Of a stretch of 36,493 bases of DNA, positions 14,422 to 22,088 are shown piece by piece. The stretch covers positions 1 to 36,493 of the forward strand of contig NZ_CALHGG010000024.1 of the NCBI RefSeq assembly GCF_938029845.1. The letters run 5' to 3'. Each line of letters starts with the position of its first letter. Position 1 is the stretch's first letter. The position numbers and the translations under genes were made by a program. The notes under the pieces were generated by a model, which saw only the letters and a program-made list of their open reading frames with translations, was not told the DNA's origin and did not search any database. This DNA is from an uncultured Capnocytophaga sp. (GTDB taxonomy: Bacteria > Bacteroidota > Bacteroidia > Flavobacteriales > Flavobacteriaceae).

Positions 14422-15666
14422 CTATTCACCTCTGAAACTTGCTATCCATCCTAGCTGTATTCCTATTTGGGTAAATATATTCAGTAAACCAAAGATGATG
14501 ATGAAATAAATCATTCCATTTCCTCCATATACCTTATAGGTTGCATGAGGGAATTTTTTGCGACTGGCTCTCACCAATAGGGCGGGGACAATAGCAGCCC
14601 ATAGAGTGGCGGCCAATCCTGCATAACCAATAGCAGCTACAAAACCATAAGGAAATTGTAGACTGAGCAGTAGGGGAGGAGCGAAAGTGACTAAAGCGGT
14701 CTTAGCGCGTCCCCAAGGGGTATCAGAGAATTTCAATAAGTCAGCTATATAATCAAAAAGTCCTAAGGTTACTCCCAAGAAAGAACTAGCAATAGCCATA
14801 TAGGCAAAGAAATTCAGGGCAATTTCTATATAATTAATATTGATATAGCTACTTAGTGCATCCAGAAGAGCGGCTACATCCCCTCCCTTGGCAATGACAG
14901 GGGCAAATTCCTTACGTGGTAGGTTTCCTTGTACAGCCATTTGCCATAATATATAGATAAAGAGCGCTAAGAAGGTGCCTATAAAGATAGATTGCATTAC
15001 CTTTTGACCGTCTCGGTTATAGTATTTTACTAAGCTGGGTACATTGCCATGAAAACCAAAAGAGACTAAGCACACAGGCAGTGCACTCAGCAAGTAGGGA
15101 AGGTGTGCAGGAGCATTGGCGTCTTGGTTGTCTAGTAGGGTAGCTCCATTTACAGAAGTGAGTAGTCCTGTAGTAGAGAGAAAGAAAGAGATAATCATAC
15201 CTCCGATAAGTATAGTGCTTAGCCTATCCACAGCCTTGGTAGAGAACCATACAAAAATGGCAAGCACCAAGCAGAAAAGCAAAGAACCCATACTCCTAGA
15301 TATCTTTATGATCCCTAAGCTATTGATGGCATTTTCAGTGATGCTCCCCCCAGAGGTAATGTAAGCATAGGTCAGTATATACAACACAAAAGCCACCGAA
15401 AGTCCATTGATTATGTTCCAATGCTTACCTAGTAGGTTGTTAACAATAGTGTCAAAACTGGCGCCTGTGGGATAGTGTAGATTGGCCTCCAAGAGCATAA
15501 GTCCGGAGGTAGTCATACAGAACCAGGTATAGATAAGTACTCCTACCGAGCCTACAAACCATATGCCTGCCGTAGAGGTAGGGTTAGCCAGCATTCCTGC
15601 TCCAATAGCGGTACCTGCAATAATCATAGCCCCTCCCAGGAGGGACGGGAGTTTTTTGTCTGTCAT
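14422..15666 (-). CDS. aromatic amino acid permease, first tandem copy
   Basis: A 414-residue TyrP/Mtr-type permease, promoter-proximal of the three. It starts MTDKKLPSLLGGAMIIAG and has the same TM1 motif GTAIGAGMLANP. A longer frame opens at 15717, but its first 17 residues overlap the upstream gene and do not align with the paralogues, so the ATG at 15666 is chosen, leaving 10 nt after the upstream stop. It ends with GWIASFRGE-stop, the natural end against which the fusion in the third copy can be judged. The gap 14343-14421 contains TAACTTTC on the minus strand, one base off a promoter core. Confidence 0.88.
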   Translation of the reverse strand: MTDKKLPSLLGGAMIIAGTAIGAGMLANPTSTAGIWFVGSVGVLIYTWFCMTTSGLMLLEANLHYPTGASFDTIVNNLLGKHWNIINGLSVAFVLYILTYAYITSGGSITENAINSLGIIKISRSMGSLLFCLVLAIFVWFSTKAVDRLSTILIGGMIISFFLSTTGLLTSVNGATLLDNQDANAPAHLPYLLSALPVCLVSFGFHGNVPSLVKYYNRDGQKVMQSIFIGTFLALFIYILWQMAVQGNLPRKEFAPVIAKGGDVAALLDALSSYININYIEIALNFFAYMAIASSFLGVTLGLFDYIADLLKFSDTPWGRAKTALVTFAPPLLLSLQFPYGFVAAIGYAGLAATLWAAIVPALLVRASRKKFPHATYKVYGGNGMIYFIIIFGLLNIFTQIGIQLGWIASFRGE

Positions 15667-15676
15667 GTTAGTTCTT

Positions 15677-16387
15677 TTAGCGTAACCAATAGAGTAAAAC
15701 CCCTTGTAAAAGGCCATTTATAAGTAGTACCCAAATAAGCCAATAACTGCCGCGCTTTTCTTTTACACTATTCTCTAAATAGAGTTTTACTTTTTCATAG
15801 AGGGCATCACTTTGCTTCTCATGAGAATTGAGATTGTCGGTAGCATATATATCGGCTACAAAACCTACCATAGGGGTGAAGGAAAGGACAAAAAGTAATG
15901 GTTTTTGAAAAGCCTTTGGAATTTTGGGGATAAAACGATGGAAAATTTCATTGAGCTGCTTCTTGCTAACTACTTTTTCAGCTGTATCTTCCGTTTTTTT
16001 GAAAATAGCTTCAAAGATCTTATGAATATAAGTCTTGAACTGATTGAAAAGATAGAATGAGTATTCTAACTTGAGTGACTCAAGTACTTTTTTGATAGCG
16101 ATAAAGACGAAAAGTACACCTACTCCTATCATAAGTTGTAGGAAAAATTCTTTTTTATAAGTGAAGCTACCACTGAAAAGTAGGTATATACCCACCAGAA
16201 GAAAAATAAAATTTACAATGACAACCAGCACTATATTCCTTACAGATTTCACTCCATAGCTAACGCCCAAAAGGCTCATTTCTTTGAGCATTTTCAAGGG
16301 ATTTTTAACCTTTTCCAATCGCTTAAGTTCAAGAGTAAGCTCCACTGGAGTATCGGTGTAAGAGGTGTTTTTTTCGGTAGAAGACAT
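15677..16387 (-). CDS. membrane protein of unknown function
   Basis: A 236-residue protein I do not recognise. It has an acidic/polar N-terminus and two close membrane segments at about 50-73 (IVLVVIVNFIFLLVGIYLLF) and 84-101. A basic, amphipathic middle with several Lys/Phe-rich helices (about 110-165) and further hydrophobic segments near 165-185 and 215-235 complete the visible layout. There is no signal peptide and no metal-binding or nucleotide motif. It is the first gene of the permease operon, 10 nt before the first permease, with a promoter core about 20 nt upstream and lptE divergent. It could be a regulator or accessory of the permeases, but this rests on position alone. Confidence 0.75.
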   Translation of the reverse strand: MSSTEKNTSYTDTPVELTLELKRLEKVKNPLKMLKEMSLLGVSYGVKSVRNIVLVVIVNFIFLLVGIYLLFSGSFTYKKEFFLQLMIGVGVLFVFIAIKKVLESLKLEYSFYLFNQFKTYIHKIFEAIFKKTEDTAEKVVSKKQLNEIFHRFIPKIPKAFQKPLLFVLSFTPMVGFVADIYATDNLNSHEKQSDALYEKVKLYLENSVKEKRGSYWLIWVLLINGLLQGVLLYWLR

Positions 16388-16406
16388 AAAGGGTAAATTT
16401 TTTCGG

Positions 16407-16414
16407 CAAAGATA
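16407..16414 (-). promoter_or_regulatory. Bacteroidota promoter core for the permease operon
   Basis: The minus strand reads TATCTTTG (fits TAnnTTTG), 19 nt before the start of the unknown membrane protein, predicting a leader of only about 13 nt. It is divergent from the lptE core at 16448-16455. Confidence 0.65.
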
Positions 16415-16447
16415 TGAAAAAAATTTTTTTTATTTAAAATATAGTTG

Positions 16448-16455
16448 TACTTTTG
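16448..16455 (+). promoter_or_regulatory. Bacteroidota promoter core for lptE
   Basis: TACTTTTG, an exact TAnnTTTG match. Its position rules out the upstream in-frame ATG at 16365 as the translation start of lptE. It predicts a start of transcription near 16462, within a few bases of the TTG codons at 16467 and 16470. Confidence 0.65.
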
Positions 16456-16469
16456 CCAAAAATTTTTTG

Positions 16470-16964
16470 TTGAAAAGGATAGTCATATTTCTCTGTGTTT
16501 GCTGCTGCTTATCCTCTTGTGGAATTTATAACTTTACAGGAGGAAGTACGGGAGATGCAAAGACCTTTCAGGTGAATTTTTTTCAAAATAGGGCACCCCT
16601 TATTGAGCCTGGTATGGATAGGGATTTTACATTCTATTTGCAGGATTTGATCAATAACCAGACGAATCTTTCCCTAACCTCTACCAATGGAGACTTGGTA
16701 TATGAGGGGGAAATTACCAGTTTTACTATTGCCCCTATGGCAGCTAATGCCCAGCAACAAGCTGCACAGAACCGTCTTTCGGTAACCATTAATGTACGCT
16801 TTACCAATACCAAGGACTCGGAAAAGGATTTTGAAAGGCAGTTCTCTCATTATTATGATTTTCCAGCCAACGCACAGCTTAGCTCAGTTAAGAGTAGTGC
16901 CTTTGAAGCTATATTCGAACGCATAGGACAGGATATTTTCAACGCTTCCTTAGCTAATTGGTAA
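16470..16964 (+). CDS. lptE: LptE-family outer-membrane lipoprotein
   Basis: About 164 residues. The N-terminus reads (M)KRIVIFLCVCCCLSSCGIYNF, a lipoprotein signal with lipobox LSSC and lipidated Cys17. LptE works with LptD in the outer membrane to place lipopolysaccharide. The body, with KTFQVNFFQNRAPLIEPG and a C-terminal VKSSAFEAIFERIGQDIF helix, matches the Bacteroidota LptE form. The start is assigned to TTG at 16470 (or 16467), because the only upstream ATG precedes the promoter core and would add an implausible 35 residues. The TPR gene follows with a 1-nt TAATG overlap, then secG. Confidence 0.85.
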   Translation: MKRIVIFLCVCCCLSSCGIYNFTGGSTGDAKTFQVNFFQNRAPLIEPGMDRDFTFYLQDLINNQTNLSLTSTNGDLVYEGEITSFTIAPMAANAQQQAAQNRLSVTINVRFTNTKDSEKDFERQFSHYYDFPANAQLSSVKSSAFEAIFERIGQDIFNASLANW

Positions 16965-17842
16965 TGACAGCGACTGATTTATCTCTTATTTTGAAACAAC
17001 CTAATCATATCACACTTTCGCAGGTATATGAGTTAGAGAATATTATACATGAATATCCTTACTTTCAAGTAGTAAAGGCTATTTATCTGAAAATATTATA
17101 TGCCCAAGAGAGCTATCGTTATAACAAGGAATTGAAGATAACAGCAGCTCATATAGGCAATAGGACTTTGTTGTTTGATTTTATTACCTCTACTGGGTTT
17201 AAGGATAAGAAAAATGTTCTTAAAAAGGAAGAGATGCCTAAGGCTTATGTTGATGAGGCAATTCCTTCAGAATTTACTACTTATGTCAGTGGAGATGTCT
17301 TTGAGAAGAAGGAATTTTATCCTGTAACTCATACGGTTGAACAAAGTCAGACATCAAAGGATGCTATTTCATCCTCTGAGCAACAACAGAAGGAGGCACT
17401 TCATATGGGCAAGCCTATAGATTTTCAGCCTAATGATAAGCAGTCTTTTGCTACTTGGCTACAGGTAACGCGCTACAAACCTATTGATAGAAGAACCACC
17501 AAAACGGCAACTACTATTGACCTGCCTTTTGTGGATAAAAATATTTTTGAAGAGGGTGATGCTAGAGCTAAGAAATTTGATCTTATTGATAAGTTCTTGG
17601 AAGCCAATCCTAAGATTGAGGTGAGTAAAGATGATGACACCCCAAGCAATATAGAGATTGTAGAGAAAAAAGATATAGGTCGACAGTTCATGACAGAAAC
17701 CTTGGCCAAAGTGTATTTGGAACAAGGAAAGTATACAGAAGCTATTCAAGCTTATCAAATATTAATGCTCAAAAATCCCGCCAAAAGTGCTTATTTTGCT
17801 GAGCAAATTTCAATAATTAGAAAATTACAACAAAATAAATAA
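16964..17842 (+). CDS. TPR-containing protein between lptE and secG
   Basis: A 292-residue soluble-looking protein. Residues about 1-75 form a helical head (MTATDLSLILKQPNHITL), the middle (about 80-215) is charged and of low conservation, and the C-terminus (about 230-290) carries one tetratricopeptide unit, LAKVYLEQGKYTEAIQAYQILMLKNP. The gene is commonly found between lptE and secG in flavobacteria, but its function is unknown to me. The start chosen is the ATG that overlaps the lptE stop by one base (TAATG); a TTG two codons earlier is possible. Translational coupling to lptE hints at an envelope-assembly role, which is inference. Confidence 0.82.
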   Translation: MTATDLSLILKQPNHITLSQVYELENIIHEYPYFQVVKAIYLKILYAQESYRYNKELKITAAHIGNRTLLFDFITSTGFKDKKNVLKKEEMPKAYVDEAIPSEFTTYVSGDVFEKKEFYPVTHTVEQSQTSKDAISSSEQQQKEALHMGKPIDFQPNDKQSFATWLQVTRYKPIDRRTTKTATTIDLPFVDKNIFEEGDARAKKFDLIDKFLEANPKIEVSKDDDTPSNIEIVEKKDIGRQFMTETLAKVYLEQGKYTEAIQAYQILMLKNPAKSAYFAEQISIIRKLQQNK

Positions 17843-17850
17843 ATTATATT

Positions 17851-18210
17851 ATGTTAGCATTCAACATTGTTTTAGGAATTATCCTATTAGTATCCTTTTT
17901 GTTGGTCTTGGTGATCATGGTACAACAACCTAAAAGTGGTGGACTTTCTTCAGCTTTTGGAGGAAACGCCCAAGTGATAGGAGGGGTTAAGAAAACAGGT
18001 GATTTTCTCAATACAAGTACTTGGACTTTAGGTGTATCTCTTATCGTACTTTCCCTAATTAGTAACCTTATCCTTAGCAACAATCGTGGTGAGGCACAAG
18101 GTGGTAGTATATTTGATGGGGTTAAAACACCTGCCCCTGTACAACAACCTATTGGAACAAATCCTGTACAACAGCAACAGCAACAACAGGATAATTCTCA
18201 AAATAAATAA
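17851..18210 (+). CDS. secG: preprotein translocase subunit SecG
   Basis: A 119-residue small membrane protein of the SecYEG channel. The first membrane segment spans about 5-23 and is followed by the diagnostic MVQQPKSGGLSSAFGG loop (23-38). The second segment lies at about 56-72. The Gln/Pro-rich tail (about 90-119) is typical of Bacteroidota SecG. It lies 8 nt after the TPR gene and should be co-transcribed with lptE. The 184 bp after it (18211-18394) contain only the promoter of the next gene. Confidence 0.93.
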   Translation: MLAFNIVLGIILLVSFLLVLVIMVQQPKSGGLSSAFGGNAQVIGGVKKTGDFLNTSTWTLGVSLIVLSLISNLILSNNRGEAQGGSIFDGVKTPAPVQQPIGTNPVQQQQQQQDNSQNK

Positions 18211-18352
18211 AGTGCAAGGCATATTTTCTATAGAGCAAACAATTGATAATAACTAATTAATTTATAATCGTTTGAATTCTAAAAAATAGAAAAGAAGTTA
18301 GTGTTGTTAATAACTTTTTTAAAGTGTTTCTTTTAAAATAGAAAAAAATATG

Positions 18353-18360
18353 TATTTTTG
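18353..18360 (+). promoter_or_regulatory. Bacteroidota promoter core for YD-repeat protein
   Basis: TATTTTTG, fits TAnnTTTG, 34 nt before the chosen ATG at 18395. An upstream in-frame ATG at 18350 precedes the core and is therefore unlikely to be the start. Confidence 0.6.
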
Positions 18361-18394
18361 CAACCATGTAAAAACTACAAATACTATAAGCAAA

Positions 18395-19264
18395 ATGAGA
18401 AGAAAAATTTTTCTGTTACTATTGCTGGTAACTGGAATGCAAGCAATTGCTCAAGTAGGTAGCAATACCCGTGAAAGTAAAAATAATTTAAAGGAAATGA
18501 ACCTTTTGGGAAAGGTAAAAACTTTTAAGATAACTCCTTATAAGTTAGTGGATTATTTTGGAAAGATTACCAAAGGTGATAAACAAGAATTCTGGAGAGG
18601 CGATGTAGTTATCGTTTTTGATGAACAAGGTTATAAAGCTGAGAATAATACTTATAACAAAGTAGGACAGCTCTCCCAAAAGGTAATCTACAAATATGAT
18701 GATAAGGGCAAGCGTATTTCTCGAGATCTCTACAACTCTTATGGGAAGCTACAAATGAAGTTCCTATATGTATATGATAACAAGGGTGCTAAAAGTGCTT
18801 ATAATAGTTATAGTCCTACAGGTGAACTTAATGATTCTTACCTATATAAGAATGATGACAAGGGACGTATGATTGAGGAAACATGGATTAAGAAAGATAA
18901 GTCTTTTGGGTCTAAATATACCTATGAGTATGATAAGCTTGGTAAGTTGGCTAGAATGTGTCAGTATACTGCCTCTGAAACTAAAGTAGATAATTGTACT
19001 TCATACAAGTATGATAAAAATGGAAGAATCTCTGAAGTAGAAATCTATAATGGTGACAATTCACTTTCAAGACGTAGTGTAATCACTTATGATGACAAGG
19101 GGAATGAAAAAGAAATCAGGTATTATGATGGTAAGGGTGTCTTCTTAGAAGAGAGATCTTATACATATAAGTTTGATAATAATGGGAATTGGATAGAGCG
19201 TATTGAATCCATCAATCAGTTTCCTAAAAGTTTCTTAGAAAGAGAAATCACTTATTATCCATAA
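18395..19264 (+). CDS. secreted YD-like repeat protein of unknown function
   Basis: A 289-residue protein with a signal peptide (MRRKIFLLLLLVTGMQAIAQ, cleavage expected after AIAQ or near). The mature part has about seven copies of a Y-x-Y-D-x-x-G-x-x pattern every 20-35 residues: YKYDDKGKRI, YVYDNKGAKS, YKNDDKGRMI, YEYDKLGKLA, YKYDKNGRIS, ITYDDKGNEK, YKFDNNGNWI. These resemble the YD beta-hairpins of Rhs/wall-associated proteins and suggest a beta-strand sheet or solenoid outside the cytoplasm. There is no toxin domain, sorting tail or enzyme motif. It is a single-gene unit with its own promoter and terminator. Function not known. Confidence 0.8.
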   Translation: MRRKIFLLLLLVTGMQAIAQVGSNTRESKNNLKEMNLLGKVKTFKITPYKLVDYFGKITKGDKQEFWRGDVVIVFDEQGYKAENNTYNKVGQLSQKVIYKYDDKGKRISRDLYNSYGKLQMKFLYVYDNKGAKSAYNSYSPTGELNDSYLYKNDDKGRMIEETWIKKDKSFGSKYTYEYDKLGKLARMCQYTASETKVDNCTSYKYDKNGRISEVEIYNGDNSLSRRSVITYDDKGNEKEIRYYDGKGVFLEERSYTYKFDNNGNWIERIESINQFPKSFLEREITYYP

Positions 19265-19290
19265 TAATTTACTTTAATTTGACATATGCT

Positions 19291-19327
19291 AAAAAAGGTT
19301 ATTCTTTCTTGAAGGATAACCTTTTTT
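19291..19327 (+). terminator. intrinsic terminator after YD-repeat gene
   Basis: A 12-bp perfect stem AAAAAAGGTTAT/ATAACCTTTTTT (19291-19302 with 19316-19327), 27 nt after the stop. Its symmetric A and T runs would also work on the other strand, but no minus-strand gene ends here. Confidence 0.85.
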
Positions 19328-19351
19328 CATGCTCACTAATAAGGAATAAAT

Positions 19352-20134
19352 ATGAAAGAAAATAGACAAAAACAATTGGAGGCTTTTGCTCGCCTGTTGG
19401 ATATCATGGATGACCTACGAGAAAAATGTCCTTGGGATAGAAAGCAAACCATGCAAACGCTCCGTCCGCTGACCATAGAGGAGTTATATGAACTTACCGA
19501 TGCTATCTTAGAGGAAAACACTCAAGAGATTAAAAAGGAATTGGGTGATATACTTCTTCATATTGTTTTCTATGCAAAGATAGCAAGTGAAACACAATAC
19601 TTTGATATAGAGGATGTTATCAATGCTATTTGTGATAAGCTCATAGAAAGGCACCCACATATTTACGGAGATATATCTGTGGAGAATGAAGAGCAAGTCA
19701 AGCAGAATTGGGAAAAGATAAAACTACAAAAGGGAAGCAAAGGAGTACTTTCTGGAGTACCCAAGAGTCTGCCATCTCTCGTGAAAGCCTATCGCATACA
19801 GGAAAAGGTGGCAGGCGTAGGCTTTGATTGGCGACATAGAAGAGATGTTTGGGAGAAGTTCAAGGAAGAAGTAGAGGAACTTGATCGGGAAGTGCAGAAG
19901 AATGATCTTGTCTTGGCTGAAAAAGAAATGGGAGATGTCTTTTTTAGTTTGGTGAATTATGCACGTTTCTTAGGAATAAACCCAGAGAATGCTTTATCCC
20001 TAACCAATGAGAAGTTTATACAACGCTTTAAATTCTTAGAAGAAAGCGCTAAAGGACAAGGCAGAGAGATTACAGATCTTTCTCTTGAGCAGATGAATGA
20101 GCTATGGGAAGCCTCTAAAAAGTACTTCCCTTAA
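19352..20134 (+). CDS. mazG: nucleoside triphosphate pyrophosphohydrolase MazG
   Basis: A 260-residue all-alpha NTP pyrophosphatase that converts nucleoside triphosphates, including non-canonical ones, to monophosphate and pyrophosphate. The N-terminal domain has the metal-binding EExxE...ExxD set (Glu43, Glu44, Glu47, Glu63, Asp66) and the family marker CPWDRKQT (26-33). A second MazG-like half follows (about 165-250, with EEVEELDREV and EKEMGDVFFSL). The length is normal for the two-domain form. It lies upstream of nrdA, separated by a promoter; both concern nucleotide pools but are probably separate transcripts. Confidence 0.94.
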   Translation: MKENRQKQLEAFARLLDIMDDLREKCPWDRKQTMQTLRPLTIEELYELTDAILEENTQEIKKELGDILLHIVFYAKIASETQYFDIEDVINAICDKLIERHPHIYGDISVENEEQVKQNWEKIKLQKGSKGVLSGVPKSLPSLVKAYRIQEKVAGVGFDWRHRRDVWEKFKEEVEELDREVQKNDLVLAEKEMGDVFFSLVNYARFLGINPENALSLTNEKFIQRFKFLEESAKGQGREITDLSLEQMNELWEASKKYFP

Positions 20135-20225
20135 ACTATTGTTAATCTCGATGAGTGTTCTTTTCCTACAAGTCAGATATACATTGAATTGCTAGGTAAG
20201 GATAAAAAGACAGTGTTAAATCTTT

Positions 20226-20256
20226 TTTGTGCTTTGGAGTTTATTTTATAACTTTG
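20226..20256 (+). promoter_or_regulatory. full Bacteroidota promoter for nrdA
   Basis: TTTG at 20226-20229, 19 bp spacer, TAACTTTG at 20249-20256: both consensus boxes at ideal spacing. The transcript would have a leader of about 50 nt. The leader contains GCAAACTTTTTGC (20262-20274), a short inverted repeat (GCAAA/TTTGC), but I see no convincing NrdR-type box. Confidence 0.75.
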
Positions 20257-20311
20257 CGCCCGCAAACTTTTTGCAGAATGATATATAACTAATAAGAAAG
20301 GAAACAAAATA

Positions 20312-21967
20312 ATGAACCAAGAAAATCAAATTTGGTGGCTTAATGAAGAATCAGAACAAATCCTCAATCGTGGGTATCTGCTCAAAGGAGAGAGTGTAGA
20401 GGGTGCCATAGATCGTATTACAGCTGCTGCTGCTAAGCGATTGTATAAGCCTGAATTGCAGCCTGCTTTTAAGGAAATGATTACCAAAGGATGGATAAGT
20501 TTCTCCTCTCCTATATGGGCAAATATGGGAACTGAAAGGGGCTTGCCTATCTCTTGTTTTAATGTACATATTCCCGATAGTATAGAGGGAATTACTCATA
20601 AGCTAGGAGAGGTAATCATGCAGACTAAGATAGGTGGGGGTACCTCTGGCTATTTTGGAGAATTGCGTCATAGAGGATCTGCCGTTACGGACAACGGAAA
20701 ATCCAGTGGTGCAGTGAGTTTTATGAAGCTCTTTGACTCAGCCATGGATGTAGTTTCCCAAGGAGGGGTACGTCGTGGTGCTTTTGCTGCTTATTTGGAT
20801 ATAGATCATCCTGATGCTGAGGAGTTCCTTCTTATCAAGGATACGGGCTACCATATTCAGAATCTATTTTTTGGAGTATGTGTGCCTGATTATTGGATGC
20901 AGGAAATGATTGAGGGAGATCCTGACAAACGTAAACTCTGGGCAAGAGTCTTAGAGTCCCGCCAACAGAAGGGCTTACCTTATATCTTCTTTACCGATAA
21001 CGTTAATCGCAAGCGTCCCCAGGTGTATAAGGATAATAACATGTTCATTCACTCTAGCAATTTGTGTAGTGAAATTATGCTTCCTTCCAGTGAAGAAGAG
21101 TCTTTTATCTGCTGTCTTTCTTCTATGAATTTGGAGCTTTTTGACGAATGGAAGGATACCAAAGCAGTGAAGTTAGCTATTTTCTTCCTTGATGCAGTAC
21201 TTTCTGAGTTTATTGAGAAGACCAAGGGCAACTATTACCTACAATCAGCTCGTAATTTTGCGATACGTCACAGAGCTGTTGGCTTAGGGGTATTGGGTTA
21301 TCACTCTTACTTACAAAAGAACATGATACCTTTTGAGAGCTTTGAGGCCACTCAGTTCAATGCTAGAGCTTTCCAACACATTCAGAGTGAGGCAGAGAAA
21401 GCTACTCATGAGTTAGCACACATCTATGGAGAGCCTGAATTGCTTAAGGGTTATGGCAGGCGAAATGCAACTACTATGGCTATAGCTCCTACAACTTCAA
21501 GTTCGGCTATATTAGGACAAGTATCACCAGGGATTGAGCCTTTCTCTAGTAATTATTACAAGGTGGGGCTTTCCAAAGGTAATTTTATGCGTAAGAACAA
21601 ATATCTTACTCAGCTTTTGGACGAGAAGGGTATCAATAACGAGGATATCTGGCGTAGTATCCGTCTCTCTGATGGTTCTGTACAACACTTACAAGAACTT
21701 ACTCAAGAGGAGAAGAATGTATTTAAAACCTTTAAGGAAATTTCTCCTATGGAGATTATCTCTCAGGCTGCACAACGCCAACAATATATTGACCAGTCTC
21801 AGAGCTTAAACCTCAATATACCACCTACAATGCCCGTAAGAGATGTTAATAAGGTGATTATAGAGGCGTGGAAACTAGGTGTAAAGAGCCTTTACTACCA
21901 ACGTAGCCAGTCAGTCGCCAAAGAAATGATTATGAACTTTGTCAACTGCAGCTCCTGCGAATCTTAA
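20312..21967 (+). CDS. nrdA: class I ribonucleotide reductase, alpha subunit lacking an ATP-cone
   Basis: A 551-residue catalytic subunit that reduces ribonucleoside diphosphates to deoxy forms. Visible active-site elements are Cys82 in LPISCFN, NLCSEIMLP with Asn250, Cys252 and Glu254, Cys267/268 in FICCLSSMNL, the Tyr pair in KSLYYQRS, and the C-terminal redox cysteines Cys546 and Cys549 in CSSCES. There is no N-terminal ATP-cone: the protein begins directly with the ten-stranded barrel region. In a studied flavobacterial enzyme (Leeuwenhoekiella blandensis) the cone is carried by the beta subunit instead, so the same may hold here. No nrdB is adjacent; the partner must be elsewhere in the genome. 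Confidence 0.94.
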   Translation: MNQENQIWWLNEESEQILNRGYLLKGESVEGAIDRITAAAAKRLYKPELQPAFKEMITKGWISFSSPIWANMGTERGLPISCFNVHIPDSIEGITHKLGEVIMQTKIGGGTSGYFGELRHRGSAVTDNGKSSGAVSFMKLFDSAMDVVSQGGVRRGAFAAYLDIDHPDAEEFLLIKDTGYHIQNLFFGVCVPDYWMQEMIEGDPDKRKLWARVLESRQQKGLPYIFFTDNVNRKRPQVYKDNNMFIHSSNLCSEIMLPSSEEESFICCLSSMNLELFDEWKDTKAVKLAIFFLDAVLSEFIEKTKGNYYLQSARNFAIRHRAVGLGVLGYHSYLQKNMIPFESFEATQFNARAFQHIQSEAEKATHELAHIYGEPELLKGYGRRNATTMAIAPTTSSSAILGQVSPGIEPFSSNYYKVGLSKGNFMRKNKYLTQLLDEKGINNEDIWRSIRLSDGSVQHLQELTQEEKNVFKTFKEISPMEIISQAAQRQQYIDQSQSLNLNIPPTMPVRDVNKVIIEAWKLGVKSLYYQRSQSVAKEMIMNFVNCSSCES

Positions 21968-21978
21968 TTAAGTGAATA

Positions 21979-22016
21979 ATGAAAAGTGAATAGTTATTTT
22001 TCTCTATTCACTTTTC
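21979..22016. repeat. 14-bp inverted repeat after nrdA
   Basis: TGAAAAGTGAATAG (21979-21992) and CTATTCACTTTTCA (22003-22016) are exact reverse complements with a 10-nt loop. There is no T run after the stem, so it is not a standard terminator, although it may still stop or stabilise the nrdA transcript. The arm sequence shares the TTTTCAC heptamer found at 26479-26506. Confidence 0.7.
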
Positions 22017-22070
22017 AATAATCGCTCAAAAAAATATTACGAATTATTAGTCGTTTTGATTAATAATTCG

Positions 22071-22078
22071 TATTTTTG
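22071..22078 (+). promoter_or_regulatory. Bacteroidota promoter core for xerD
   Basis: TATTTTTG, fits TAnnTTTG, ending only 10 nt before the xerD ATG at 22089. Transcription starting at the usual distance would give a leader of about 4 nt. Confidence 0.6.
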
Positions 22079-22088
22079 CTTTTATAAT

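Noticed and set aside
20257..20311. NrdR operator in the nrdA leader
   Set aside because: The leader has TATATAAC and a GCAAA/TTTGC repeat but no paired boxes resembling the NrdR consensus.
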